Assembly: GCF_001306455.1 (NCBI RefSeq)
Contig: NZ_LGTQ01000013.1
Coordinates: 1 to 64,000 of the forward strand
DNA length: 64,000 nucleotides
Reading direction: 5' to 3'
Source: Jiulongibacter sediminis
GTDB taxonomy: Bacteria > Bacteroidota > Bacteroidia > Cytophagales > Spirosomataceae
The notes beneath the pieces were generated by a model. That model made no database searches. It saw only the letters and a program-made list of their open reading frames with translations, and was not told the DNA's origin. Positions 8,701 to 17,721 of this stretch are shown here, piece after piece (within the stretch, counting starts at the first letter, position 1; each line of letters begins with the position of its first letter). Made by a program: the position numbers and the translations under genes.

Positions 8701-10214
8701 ATCTCAAACTTAATCCCCTGAGCCAAAGGCAACTCTTTACCATAATTAATGGTACAGGTCTGCCGCCGCATGTAGGCTTTCCAGGCGTCTGAGCCACTTT
8801 CGCGGCCGCCGCCGGTCTCTTTTTCACCACCAAAAGCTCCGCCGATTTCCGCTCCGGAGGTTCCGATATTAACATTGGCAATACCGCAATCAGAGCCATT
8901 GACAGATAAAAACTGCTCTGTTTCCCGAAGGTTCAGCGAGAAAATAGCCGAGGACAAACCTTGTGGTACATTATTCTGAATCCTAATGGCCTCATCAAGA
9001 GTTTTGTACGGAATCAGATAAAGAATGGGGGCAAAAGTCTCGGTTTTGAGAATAGGCATGTCAGCTGAAGCCTCTATGATGGTGGGTTCGATATAACAGT
9101 CGGTCGTATAGTTTTCTCCTTTTAATTGTCTATTACCACAAAGTACTTTTCCACCTTGTTTTTGAGCTTCCTCAATAGTATTGAAATAGGCATCCACTGC
9201 TGATTTGTCAATCAAGGGCCCTACATGATTTGTAGTGTCCAGTGGATTGCCGATTTTGAGTTGAGAATACGCTTTGACCAATTGCTCTTTGAGCTCCTCA
9301 AAAATATTTTTATGAATAATCAATCTCCGGGTGGAAGTACACCTTTGCCCGCAAGTTCCTACGGCTCCAAAAACAATGGCCGGGATGGCTTGCTGGAGGT
9401 CAGCATTTTCAGTGACAATAATGGCGTTGTTGCCGCCAAGTTCAAGCAGACTTTTGCCGAGTCTGCCAGCAACTGTGGTCGCAACTGATTTTCCCATTCT
9501 GACAGATCCAGTAGCAGAAACAAGATTGATTCTTTTGTCTTCTGCTAGCATTTGACCTACTTCTTTATCTCCCATGATCAGGTTTGAAATACCTTCTGGC
9601 AAATTGTTTTCTGCCAGAACCTCAGAAAAAAGGTATTGACAGGCAATCGCCGTAAAAGGCGTTTTCTCCGAGGGTTTCCAGATACACACATTGCCGCATA
9701 CCCAGGCGATGGCTGTGTTCCATGCCCAAACGGCAACAGGGAAATTGAACGCTGAAATAATACCGACTATACCCAAAGGGTGCCACTGCTCCAGCATCCG
9801 GTGTTTGGGTCGTTCGGAGTGCATCTGCAGGCCATAAAGTTGACGCGAAAGACCAGTTGCAAAATCGCAGATATCAATCATTTCCTGAACCTCGCCGAGT
9901 CCCTCTTGAAGGCTTTTTCCCATCTCGTAACTGACGAGCTCGCCAAGGTCATTCTTGTGCTCCCTAAGTTTTTGACCGTACTGACGAACAATCTCGCCTC
10001 TGGCCGGAGCTGTGGTGTTTTGCCATGTGAGTTTGGCTTCCAGAGCTTTGTTTACAATGGCATCGTATTCTATTTTGGTACAGGCCGTCACCGAACCCAG
10101 CGATTTGCCATCTACCGGCGAACTAATTTGAAACTCCCGACCATTGCCTTTGAAAAATGACTGGCCCGTGCTGAGGCCTTCCAGTGTTTTTATCTTATTG
10201 AAAAGTGGGTTCAT
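8697..10214 (-). CDS. Aldehyde dehydrogenase, alpha-aminoadipate semialdehyde dehydrogenase type (ALDH7-like)
   Basis: 505-residue NAD-dependent aldehyde dehydrogenase. Catalytic residues are visible: Asn157 in AFNFP, Glu258 in LELGGNN and Cys292 in GQRCTSTRRL. The overall sequence (for example WVCGNVCIWKPSEKTPFTA) resembles the ALDH7A1/AmaB/Pcd group that oxidises L-2-aminoadipate 6-semialdehyde to 2-aminoadipate in lysine breakdown. That assignment is strengthened by its neighbours: the start codon at 10214 directly abuts the stop codon of the DUF1338 gene (10215), and a saccharopine-dehydrogenase-family gene precedes that. The three genes form an operon covering successive steps of one pathway. 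Confidence 0.88.
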   Translation of the reverse strand: MNPLFNKIKTLEGLSTGQSFFKGNGREFQISSPVDGKSLGSVTACTKIEYDAIVNKALEAKLTWQNTTAPARGEIVRQYGQKLREHKNDLGELVSYEMGKSLQEGLGEVQEMIDICDFATGLSRQLYGLQMHSERPKHRMLEQWHPLGIVGIISAFNFPVAVWAWNTAIAWVCGNVCIWKPSEKTPFTAIACQYLFSEVLAENNLPEGISNLIMGDKEVGQMLAEDKRINLVSATGSVRMGKSVATTVAGRLGKSLLELGGNNAIIVTENADLQQAIPAIVFGAVGTCGQRCTSTRRLIIHKNIFEELKEQLVKAYSQLKIGNPLDTTNHVGPLIDKSAVDAYFNTIEEAQKQGGKVLCGNRQLKGENYTTDCYIEPTIIEASADMPILKTETFAPILYLIPYKTLDEAIRIQNNVPQGLSSAIFSLNLRETEQFLSVNGSDCGIANVNIGTSGAEIGGAFGGEKETGGGRESGSDAWKAYMRRQTCTINYGKELPLAQGIKFEI

Positions 10215-11120
10215 TTAACGTTCAGTTTGTGTTGAGAAGGTGCTTTCGAAGATTTTATCTGCATTGCCCGTTTCAAAACCATCTCTGAGATGCTCTCGCT
10301 TAAGTTCATTTTGAGGCAAATGCTGAAACTCAGGCAGAGGTCTTCTTTCGGCAAATTCAAGATAACTGCCGGGAATCATTGTTGTTTTTCCGTTGGCAAA
10401 AGTGGCCTCCACCTTATCGGCTACTGTGCTGCTTTGCAATAGCATTCCATCGGGACTCTTCTTGATTTTGCCCCCGGCGTCATTGAGTTTGACACCCAGA
10501 GATTCCAGAAAATCATTGAATTGCTCCAGCGTGTTGTAGCCCCTCGGCAAAGCATGAACGCTGATGGTGTAATGGTTGAGATAATACCGGTTATAAATCA
10601 CCCATGCGGCATACTCGCTCTCCCGGTTTAGCTGGTAGTAATCTTCATAAGTCGGAAGCTCCCAGAGTGACTTTTCAAAGAAATGACCGACCTCTTCCAC
10701 ATTATCAAGGTTCAGGCTATCCACCGGGTCCCTGGTAAGAAATGATGTATACGAGTGAATAATCTCCTGAGCATTTGGGCTCAAATCGCCAACCCGAAGC
10801 TCAGAAATGAAAATTCTCGGGTACTCTTCAGATGGTGGGGAATACCACCATGCATTGAGTTTTTTACCTTCAAAATGAAAATAGTCTCTCTTCTCATAGC
10901 CGTAATGAAGAAAAATCTTCTCAAAAGAGCTGACGCCCAAATGCGGCACACCGAGGGTTCTGAACGCAATGTGATCATTGACGATGTCTGATCGTTCTTC
11001 AATGATTCCATGAGCCAGCATAGCCGTCATGATTTTATCAACCACCGGCACCCGTTCTTCGTAGGGTTTGAAAAGCCGATTTAGGATGGCAGAGAGTTTG
11101 TTGTTTTCTTCAAATTTCAT
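10215..11120 (-). CDS. DUF1338 family protein, probable 2-oxoadipate dioxygenase/decarboxylase (HglS-like)
   Basis: 301 residues of the DUF1338 family. The characterised member, HglS of Pseudomonas putida, is a non-haem iron enzyme that converts 2-oxoadipate to D-2-hydroxyglutarate in D-lysine catabolism. The expected metal/substrate residues can be located: His50 and Arg54 in DHIAFRT, His189 in TISVHALPRG and Glu255 in GSYLEFAERRP; the His-x3-Arg spacing matches the characterised enzyme. It lies 11 nt after the saccharopine-dehydrogenase-family gene and abuts the aminoadipate semialdehyde dehydrogenase gene, which is strong context for a lysine to 2-hydroxyglutarate route. The aminotransferase that would make 2-oxoadipate is not in the window. 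Confidence 0.87.
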   Translation of the reverse strand: MKFEENNKLSAILNRLFKPYEERVPVVDKIMTAMLAHGIIEERSDIVNDHIAFRTLGVPHLGVSSFEKIFLHYGYEKRDYFHFEGKKLNAWWYSPPSEEYPRIFISELRVGDLSPNAQEIIHSYTSFLTRDPVDSLNLDNVEEVGHFFEKSLWELPTYEDYYQLNRESEYAAWVIYNRYYLNHYTISVHALPRGYNTLEQFNDFLESLGVKLNDAGGKIKKSPDGMLLQSSTVADKVEATFANGKTTMIPGSYLEFAERRPLPEFQHLPQNELKREHLRDGFETGNADKIFESTFSTQTER

Positions 11121-11131
11121 AGAGTTAAAGT

Positions 11132-12196
11132 TTAGTCTTCAGAAAAGAGGCCTCCGGATTTTGTTTTTAGAAAAGCATCAAACGGAATTTCCTCCTGTTT
11201 TATGAAGCCGGAAGTTTGCAGACTACCTTCATTGACCATTTCTACAACGGCTGCAATAGAGGCCGCGGTGGTCCAGCTGATAGCACGCCAGGTTTTTCCG
11301 GCAATTTCTTTCGGTGAATAGGTCTTGTAAAATTCGCTTCTCGACAATTTCTTGTTGTGCCAGCCTTCCACCACAGCATATACGTAAACAATATCCTCTT
11401 TTACGGGTGGTTTTGCGTTTTCCAAAATGGCAGTCAGTTGCTCCTTTTTGTCTTTCATAATGAGCTCCTGAATCAGAAATCGCATCAGTTTACAATGCCC
11501 AGGATAGCGGATAGTTTTATAATTCAAGGTATCCACCTTGCCCTCGTAGGTCTCACACATGGTGCCCAAACCACCCGAAGTGGTAAAGGCCTCAAACTCT
11601 TTTCCCTCAATATTGATATACTCCAGACCGTCTAGTGAGGTGACCATTTTCCGTTCACCGTTATGAATGGCCTCGGCGTCATTGATATATTCATTGATCA
11701 CGCCCTGGGGCGACCACGTAAACGAATAAGCCAGAAGACCGTTGGGATAACGGGGGAGTGCCCCAACACGTAATTCAATATCCCTCAATTTATCAAATTC
11801 ATGTGTCAGATTAGCTCCGACAATACCGATGAAGCCCGGAGCGAGGCCGCACTGTGGAGCCATAACGGTTTTGGTATTTTTAGCCAGATCGCGGATGTAA
11901 TTTGTGGTTTCCACATCCTCCGTAAGGTCAAAATAATGTAAGCCTTTTTCGGCTGCTTTCAGGGCGACTGTTTTATTGAGAAAATACGGGAGTGCAGATA
12001 CTACGGTGTCGAAGTCATTAAAGATGGAGTCCAGAAATTCGGGTGAACTCACATCACCTTGGATGACCTCAAAAGGAAGTTTGTATTTGTAGTGGGGTGG
12101 GTTTTTATCGAGGCCCTTGACGTCAAAATTTTTACTCAGTAGTACGCCAACAAGACTGCCGACTTTACCCATTCCCAGCACGAGAATGCGTTTCAT
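11132..12196 (-). CDS. Saccharopine dehydrogenase family protein (possible lysine 6-dehydrogenase)
   Basis: 354-residue NAD(P)-dependent enzyme with an N-terminal Rossmann fold (ILVLGMGKVGSLVG, residues 4-17) and the family segment APQCGLAPGF near residue 130. The length and single-domain form fit either saccharopine reductase/dehydrogenase or the related lysine 6-dehydrogenase, both of which give aminoadipate semialdehyde or its cyclic imine. As first gene of an operon with an ALDH7-like dehydrogenase and a DUF1338 enzyme it is best placed at the entry of lysine degradation. No separate lysine-ketoglutarate reductase is adjacent, which slightly favours direct oxidation of lysine. A promoter is visible 30-60 nt upstream. 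Confidence 0.82.
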   Translation of the reverse strand: MKRILVLGMGKVGSLVGVLLSKNFDVKGLDKNPPHYKYKLPFEVIQGDVSSPEFLDSIFNDFDTVVSALPYFLNKTVALKAAEKGLHYFDLTEDVETTNYIRDLAKNTKTVMAPQCGLAPGFIGIVGANLTHEFDKLRDIELRVGALPRYPNGLLAYSFTWSPQGVINEYINDAEAIHNGERKMVTSLDGLEYINIEGKEFEAFTTSGGLGTMCETYEGKVDTLNYKTIRYPGHCKLMRFLIQELIMKDKKEQLTAILENAKPPVKEDIVYVYAVVEGWHNKKLSRSEFYKTYSPKEIAGKTWRAISWTTAASIAAVVEMVNEGSLQTSGFIKQEEIPFDAFLKTKSGGLFSED

Positions 12197-12503
12197 AGGG
12201 TTCTGTTGTTTTAAGATGAAGTGAACTAAAAGTAAGCATTTTCGGGCTGAAAAACAATAGGTTATCCACGACGTTTTTGGAGTAATTGTGATTGAAAGTC
12301 AACCTATTGTAATTGAATCTTAAAGCTGTTTATGCTTACCAGCGGATAAAATTATGTTGGACTTTTTTCAGAAGGGTTATAAGCTTTTTAACTTAAGGTC
12401 TGTTTTTTTTAAAATCGCCGAGCGATTGATGTCCCGGGTATCGTTTTACCCGGTTTGCAAAATGCCAAAACGAAATAAAACCTAACCTAATCAATAACCA
12501 CTA
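12197..12503. other. Divergent intergenic region (307 nt)
   Basis: The stretch between the lysine operon and the subtilase gene holds the lysine-operon promoter near its left end. The right half is AT-rich with a poly-T run near 12404-12411 and no clear TAnnTTTG box for the subtilase. No small gene or RNA is recognised. Confidence 0.5.
12227..12257 (-). promoter_or_regulatory. Promoter of the lysine catabolism operon
   Basis: On the minus strand TTG (12257-12255) is followed after exactly 20 nt by TACTTTTA (12234-12227), a 7/8 match to the Bacteroidota -7 box TAnnTTTG at the usual spacing of 19-21 nt. It lies 30 nt upstream of the first gene's ATG. Confidence 0.6.
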
Positions 12504-14477
12504 ATGAAGAAAAGAATCAATTTATTTCTAATCTTTCTGATTGGCTCTTTCGGGTCACTTGCCCAAAGTAGTCAGGAAAGACTCAGTATCAGTAGCAGTA
12601 TGGATTCCACCATCCTGAATCAAATAAAAAGTCAATTTCAATTAAATTACGATAAAAGAGAGCGTGAGATAGGCCAGTATCTTATCAAGAACCCCGAACA
12701 AAAAAGGAGTTTTGTGAAAGACGGGTCTGTCTACTATCTACAAAGAATTGATGCAAACGGAACTCCCATTTACATAAATACTAAAAACAAAGCTTCTGGA
12801 GAACTTATAAAGGCCAATCAGTTATACACCGGAGGTTCTCTTGGGGTTAATATAGCCGGGCAGAGTATGATTGCAGGTGTTTGGGATGGAGGACAGGTGA
12901 GAGCCTCGCATGAATTGTTAAGTGGTAAAGTAGGCATGCAAGCAGGTCAGACGTATGATGGTAGTGCCAGCAATTATGCAGGAAATAATCATCAGACGCA
13001 TGTAACAGGAACAATAGTAGGAAAGGATATTGTTAATCAACCTTCTGCGAGAGGGATAGCTTTTGAAGCCTCGGCTCAAAATTACGACTGGGACAATGAC
13101 CTGGCTGAAATGGCTACTTTTGCCTCTGGAGGATATTTGATTTCAAACCATTCCTATGGTTATTCCAATGATAATACGCTTCCCGAATGGTTGTTCGGAG
13201 CTTATGATTATCAGGCCCAGCAATGGGATTTGCTTCTGAAAAACGCCCCAAATTATTTGCCTTTTATTGCGGTAGGGAACGAACAACAGTTCAACGGAAA
13301 CTCTGCCAAGGCTGGCTATGATTTGATCACAGGAACTTGTGCTGCAAAAAATGTAATGACCGTGGGAGCTGTAAACGGGGATAAAACCATGTCTGATTAC
13401 AGCAACTGGGGCCCCACAGATGACGGGCGTTTGAAGCCTGAAATAGTGACCAAAGGTACCGGAATTAATTCATCTTATTTTGCGGATCAAAACACCAATC
13501 AGCCCTCTGATGTTGCTTACAGTGGTAACGGAGCCAACAGCAGCGGAACCTCTTATGCTTCTCCGGCTGCTGCGGGGGCTGGTCTCCTGTTGCAACAATA
13601 TTATAATAGTTTGCATGGCTCCTATATGAAAGCGGCAACACTGAAGGCTCTGATGTTAACCACAGCTGAAGATTTGGGTCAACCTGGCCCTGATAATAAG
13701 TTTGGCTGGGGCCTTCTAGATGTGGAAAAGGCTGCGGATGCTATTAAAAGTAAGAGTAGTGCTGGAAACCCAACTGCTCAGCAGGTGAGCGATACAGATT
13801 CTAAAGGTTCTTTTATTGAAGAGATTACGTATAATATTGCCAATAATGGTCTAGCCGAACGGGAGGTGTCAGTGACGGCCGATGGAAGTGTACCATTGAT
13901 CGTAGGAATTGCCTGGACAGATGATGAAGGTACGGAACAAACAAGTGCCGAAGGGGTTGATCCCACAACCTCCCGTCTGGTTCATGAGTTTGACCTACTG
14001 GTCAGGAATGTAAACTCAAGCAATGATACAAGGCCTTGGAAGCCAAGCGTTATGTCGAACAGAACAGCTAATGCAACTCTTCAAACCGGGTGGTTTGATG
14101 GAAACAATAATAATTATAAGCAGGTAAAAATTGATAATCCAGTTGCCGGTGCCGAGTATAAAATATTCATCCGAAAAAAAGCGAGTTCGCCGGCTGCTTT
14201 AAAGGCTATTTCTTTGGTAGTAACCGGTACATCGCAAACGGCCTGTCCACAAACTTTGACTTTAACAAACCCAACGCATAATGTTTCCACAGGAATTCAG
14301 GTTTTTCAGGCTGTTCAAACTGTTGTAGCGAGCAACGTAATAAGTGGAAGTGCCGATGTAGTTATGAGGGCTGGTAATTCAATTGAATTAAAACCAAGTA
14401 CTTCTGGTGGCGGCAATACTTTTGAGTCAGGAAGTGGAACTAAGTTTTTAGCCACTATTGGGGGCTGTGCGAACTAA
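12504..14477 (+). CDS. Secreted S8 family (subtilisin-like) serine peptidase
   Basis: 657-residue subtilase with a Sec signal peptide (MKKRINLFLIFLIGSFGSLA, cut near residue 20). The catalytic triad is visible: Asp128 in AGVWDGG, His166 in HQTHVTGT and Ser350 in SSGTSYASP, with Asn259 in AVGNEQ as likely oxyanion-hole residue. After the catalytic domain (to about 410) comes a jelly-roll-like region with the family segment VGIAWTDDEG. The C-terminus is not a normal T9SS sorting domain; it ends in a short module (VVMRAGNSIELKP, then FLATIGGCAN) that I associate with Bacteroidota surface proteins. It stands alone, convergent with the next gene across a strong terminator. Confidence 0.9.
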   Translation: MKKRINLFLIFLIGSFGSLAQSSQERLSISSSMDSTILNQIKSQFQLNYDKREREIGQYLIKNPEQKRSFVKDGSVYYLQRIDANGTPIYINTKNKASGELIKANQLYTGGSLGVNIAGQSMIAGVWDGGQVRASHELLSGKVGMQAGQTYDGSASNYAGNNHQTHVTGTIVGKDIVNQPSARGIAFEASAQNYDWDNDLAEMATFASGGYLISNHSYGYSNDNTLPEWLFGAYDYQAQQWDLLLKNAPNYLPFIAVGNEQQFNGNSAKAGYDLITGTCAAKNVMTVGAVNGDKTMSDYSNWGPTDDGRLKPEIVTKGTGINSSYFADQNTNQPSDVAYSGNGANSSGTSYASPAAAGAGLLLQQYYNSLHGSYMKAATLKALMLTTAEDLGQPGPDNKFGWGLLDVEKAADAIKSKSSAGNPTAQQVSDTDSKGSFIEEITYNIANNGLAEREVSVTADGSVPLIVGIAWTDDEGTEQTSAEGVDPTTSRLVHEFDLLVRNVNSSNDTRPWKPSVMSNRTANATLQTGWFDGNNNNYKQVKIDNPVAGAEYKIFIRKKASSPAALKAISLVVTGTSQTACPQTLTLTNPTHNVSTGIQVFQAVQTVVASNVISGSADVVMRAGNSIELKPSTSGGGNTFESGSGTKFLATIGGCAN

Positions 14478-14501
14478 ATTTTTCCAGATATAAACTAATA
14501 T

Positions 14502-14535
14502 AAATTCCATCGGATGATTTCATCCGATGGAATTT
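14502..14535. terminator. Bidirectional terminator hairpin
   Basis: A perfect 16-bp inverted repeat, AAATTCCATCGGATGA (14502-14517) and its complement (14520-14535), with a 2-nt loop between convergent genes. A-rich left and T-rich right ends suit termination in both directions. Confidence 0.85.
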
Positions 14536-14544
14536 GATCACGAA

Positions 14545-15990
14545 CTACACTTCAAATCCCTTCCGGTATTCACGTCCCACAAACTGGTTCGCTTCTTCGA
14601 GGTTAGTGATACGGGTGTTTTCGCCGTCCCATAGTAGTTTTTTGCGGGCGAAGAAATCTCCATTTTTGTCTTTCAGCATATAACTTCTGATCGCCAGGTT
14701 ACCCATTAACACGGTTTCGGTCATTGGGCCGGCGTAGTCAAATGAGGAGGTTAAGCCTTTATGCTCTTTGCTGCCAAAACCCGCTTTGCAGGCATCCACC
14801 CATAGTCTCTGGTGGCCGTATTCCGGTTCATCGTTTGGCTCGGTTTCAGGGCCAAACTCTGTAGTGCCGTCGTTGAGGTAAAGTTTTGGCATCAACGGCG
14901 AGCTGTCATTGATATTGGTGCTGATAATTCCTTTTTCACCGATGATGAGTACCCCATTCGCACTGTTCTTTCCTCCGATATCATTATTAGCCGGGATAAT
15001 ATCAGGGTGTGACGGACGAATACCACCATCTGACCAGGTCATTTCTATTGGTGATTTACTTTTATCGGTCGTTCCGAAATGTAACGTGATAAACGACGAA
15101 GCCGGGCAGCCCTCAGGGTGATAATCCGGCGTCCACATTTGTGAGAAAACGGAGCCCACACTGCATTCGGCATCAGTTGGGTACATCAACCCCAGCGTTC
15201 TGAATGGAATATCAATCAGGTGACATCCTACATCGCCTAGGGCACCGGTACCGTAATCCCACCAGCCACGCCAGTTAAACGGGTGCAAATTGGGTACGTA
15301 AGGTTTTAGCTCGTTTGGTCCGAGCCAAAGGTTCCAGTCCAGCGTTTCGGGTTTCTGGCCAGGGTCTGCTTTCGGCATTTCTCCCCCTTGTGGCCATACA
15401 GGTCTGTTGGTCCATACTTGTACCTTAGAAATTTTCCCGAGTTTTCCACTGTCTATCCAGCCTTGAACCATGCCCAAAAGTGGGTTTGATCCCCCTTGGT
15501 TGCCCATTTGAGTCACTACTTTTTGCGAACGTGCCAGTTCCGTCAAGATTCTGGCTTCGCGGATATTGTGCGTCAATGGTTTTTGAACGTACACATGCTT
15601 ATTTCGATCCATGGCGTATTTGGCCGCAGGTCCGTGAACATGATCAGGGGTTGAAATAGTTACGGCATCGATATCTTTTTGTTTGTCCAGCATTTCCCGG
15701 TAATCGGCATAAAGTTTTGCCTTCGGAAAACGCTTTACCGATTCTTTGGCGGATCCACCGAAATCCACGTCACAAAGGGCCACTACATTTTCCCGGCCGT
15801 TTACCGAGGCATTCCTGATATCGGAAGCTCCTTTTCCGCCTGCACCTATGGCGGCCAGATTCAGTTGATCACTTGGAGCTGTAAAGCCTACACCACCAAG
15901 AACGTTCCGGGGCACAATAAAGAATGATGATGCAATAGCTGATTGTTTGATGAACTCTCTCCTTGAGTTTTGAGTCTTTCTCTTTTTCAT
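14545..15990 (-). CDS. Tat-exported Gfo/Idh/MocA family oxidoreductase
   Basis: 481 residues from the preferred ATG at 15990; an ATG 10 codons upstream would delay the export signal. The N-terminus MKKRKTQNSRREFIKQSA followed by a short hydrophobic stretch is a twin-arginine signal, so the folded NAD(P)-binding protein is probably periplasmic. A Rossmann segment (LAAIGAGGKGASDI) and the family's second motif (YVQKPLTHNIREA, with Gln in place of the usual Glu of EKP) are present. This type is widespread in Bacteroidota and often linked to sugar or sugar-acid oxidation; the substrate is unknown. It is separated from both neighbours by clear gaps. Confidence 0.87.
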   Translation of the reverse strand: MKKRKTQNSRREFIKQSAIASSFFIVPRNVLGGVGFTAPSDQLNLAAIGAGGKGASDIRNASVNGRENVVALCDVDFGGSAKESVKRFPKAKLYADYREMLDKQKDIDAVTISTPDHVHGPAAKYAMDRNKHVYVQKPLTHNIREARILTELARSQKVVTQMGNQGGSNPLLGMVQGWIDSGKLGKISKVQVWTNRPVWPQGGEMPKADPGQKPETLDWNLWLGPNELKPYVPNLHPFNWRGWWDYGTGALGDVGCHLIDIPFRTLGLMYPTDAECSVGSVFSQMWTPDYHPEGCPASSFITLHFGTTDKSKSPIEMTWSDGGIRPSHPDIIPANNDIGGKNSANGVLIIGEKGIISTNINDSSPLMPKLYLNDGTTEFGPETEPNDEPEYGHQRLWVDACKAGFGSKEHKGLTSSFDYAGPMTETVLMGNLAIRSYMLKDKNGDFFARKKLLWDGENTRITNLEEANQFVGREYRKGFEV

Positions 15991-16097
15991 TAGACGGGTT
16001 GAAGTAAATTGAGGGATCAATTTAAGAGCAATCTCATGAAATAACTAAAGGAGTTCTTGCTTTTACATCTGAATGCCCGCAAAATGTCGATGACTTT

Positions 16098-16550
16098 CTA
16101 AGCTTTCTCTTTTAGCGTTTCTAAAATCTGTTGAAGAGCTTTTCTGAGGCCCACCGCCTGCTCGGCAGATTGGCCTTCACTCGAAAAGTTGCTCATGATT
16201 TCTTGTGGAATACATACGGCTTCTTCTTTCATCTGCTGTCCCTTTGGGGTCAAAGAAACAATGACTTTTCGTTCATCTTCACCCGAACGTTCTCTTGACA
16301 AAAGCCCCTTTTGCTGCATTCTTTTCAAAAGCGGCGTGAGGGTATTTGTGTCCAGCAGCAGTCTTTCTCCCAATTCTTTTATCATTTGACCGTCACGCTC
16401 CCACAGCACCAGCAGCACCAGATATTGCGGATAGGTGATGTTTAGTTTTTTGAGAATAGAGGTGTAAAGCTGGTTTGTCAACCGGCTTATGGCATAGAAA
16501 TGAAAACAAATCTGGTTTTCAAGCAGCAGATTTTCACTTTTCAAACTCAT
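16098..16550 (-). CDS. MarR/OhrR-type redox-sensing transcriptional regulator
   Basis: 150-residue winged-helix regulator. The N-terminal sequence [20 protein letters not shown], with Cys at residue 15, is the signature of OhrR, in which that Cys is oxidised by organic hydroperoxides and releases DNA. The recognition helix region ([19 protein letters not shown]) and wing ([10 protein letters not shown]) also match OhrR. A second Cys occurs near residue 112. Its ATG overlaps the stop codon of the glutathione peroxidase gene (ATGA), so it is co-transcribed with that enzyme and presumably represses it. The usual OhrR partner, the Ohr peroxidase, is not here. Confidence 0.88.
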   Translation of the reverse strand: MSLKSENLLLENQICFHFYAISRLTNQLYTSILKKLNITYPQYLVLLVLWERDGQMIKELGERLLLDTNTLTPLLKRMQQKGLLSRERSGEDERKVIVSLTPKGQQMKEEAVCIPQEIMSNFSSEGQSAEQAVGLRKALQQILETLKEKA

Positions 16551-17026
16551 ATACTTAGGTTAGCTTCAATGTACTTTTCAATATCCTCGGGTTTGGTTGT
16601 CGGGGCAAAGCGTTTGATGGGCTTGCCGCTCGCGTCAATCAAAAACTTAGTGAAGTTCCATTTGATACGGCTTCCGAAAAGGCCGCCAAGGTTCTTTTTG
16701 AGGTATTTGAAAATAGGATGAGCGTTATTGCCGTTTACTTCAATTTTCTCAAACATCGGGAAACTCACGCCATAATTGATTTGGCAGAATTCCTGAATTT
16801 CATCTGAACCACCGGGTTCCTGACCGCCAAACTGATCGCAGGGAAAGCCGAGGATAACGAGATTTTTGTCTTTATACTTCTGATAAAGACTCTCCAAACC
16901 TTCGTATTGAGGGGTAAGCCCGCATTTACTGGCGGTATTGACCACCAAAACGGTTTTGTTTTTAAAGTCTTCCATTTTAACGGGCTTACCGTTTAGGGAG
17001 CTTGCTGTGAATTGATAAAATTCCAT
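16547..17026 (-). CDS. Glutathione peroxidase family thiol peroxidase
   Basis: 159-residue peroxidase. The catalytic Cys35 lies in [11 protein letters not shown], with the conserved [10 protein letters not shown] segment (Cys63, Gln69) and the KWNFTKFL tryptophan motif. Bacterial members usually use thioredoxin rather than glutathione and reduce lipid and other organic hydroperoxides in the cytoplasm. No signal peptide. It lies 4 nt after the DoxX gene and overlaps the OhrR-type regulator by 4 nt, giving an oxidative-stress operon. Confidence 0.92.
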   Translation of the reverse strand: MEFYQFTASSLNGKPVKMEDFKNKTVLVVNTASKCGLTPQYEGLESLYQKYKDKNLVILGFPCDQFGGQEPGGSDEIQEFCQINYGVSFPMFEKIEVNGNNAHPIFKYLKKNLGGLFGSRIKWNFTKFLIDASGKPIKRFAPTTKPEDIEKYIEANLSI

Positions 17027-17030
17027 GTTG

Positions 17031-17444
17031 TTATTTTTTATTGAGAATAAATTTCAAAGCTCCTGTTGACCAAAGGGCCCACAAGATCAAAACCGGTTGA
17101 AAAAATAACCGGATTAGTCGTTTTAGGTCGGTATCAAGCCCGAATGCATCAATTCCATTCATATACTGGGCGATATTCCCGGGAAAAATGAGTACATAAA
17201 AAATGGCCAGTGCTATTCCGGTTTCAACTCTGTGTTTCTTCCAGAAAATCATCGAAAGCCCGAGTGCTATTTCTATTACTCCCGACGCTAGCACGACGAA
17301 GTCTTTACTGAAGGGTAACCAGTCTGGCACCTGAGCCTGAAATTCAGCCCTTTGAAAAGTGAAATGACCAATGGCCGCAATAACCATAAATGACCCAAGT
17401 ATAATTCTCAGAATGTTCTGAGATGTGGAGGTAGGTAAATTCAT
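17031..17444 (-). CDS. DoxX family membrane protein
   Basis: 137-residue protein with about four membrane segments ([56 protein letters not shown] and [13 protein letters not shown]). The pattern fits the DoxX/DoxD family, small membrane proteins often found with redox or hydroperoxide-stress genes. It heads an operon with glutathione peroxidase and an OhrR-type regulator. Its activity is not known. Confidence 0.8.
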   Translation of the reverse strand: MNLPTSTSQNILRIILGSFMVIAAIGHFTFQRAEFQAQVPDWLPFSKDFVVLASGVIEIALGLSMIFWKKHRVETGIALAIFYVLIFPGNIAQYMNGIDAFGLDTDLKRLIRLFFQPVLILWALWSTGALKFILNKK

Positions 17445-17661
17445 ATCGAGTAAGATTATGTCGTGTACGATAATAAAACGATTAATTTGAAAAGACGTTC
17501 ATTTTGAGCTGCGATTTTCTCAATTCGGACTAATTTTAATTTGATTCGCAAAACTACTCTTCTATTTTGTGCACTACGTATATAGACGATTGAAATAAAA
17601 TATACGCCTGTAAGTAATTCGTTGTGAAGCTATTGAGAATGAGACTGTTGAGCTTTCTTAT

Positions 17662-17669
17662 TACTTTTG
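17662..17669 (+). promoter_or_regulatory. -7 box before the GH92 gene
   Basis: TACTTTTG is a perfect match to TAnnTTTG. No TTG at the ideal 19-21 nt upstream was found. It ends 4 nt before an in-frame ATG at 17674 and 52 nt before the preferred start at 17722. Confidence 0.45.
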
Positions 17670-17721
17670 ACTGATGACAATAAATATTCCTAACTTCGAG
17701 CCGAATCTTTTACCCACAAAA

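Noticed and set aside
17455-17480. Operator for the OhrR-type regulator upstream of the DoxX gene
   Set aside because: Only weak TTAT/ATAA symmetry was found around 17460; not enough to call a site.
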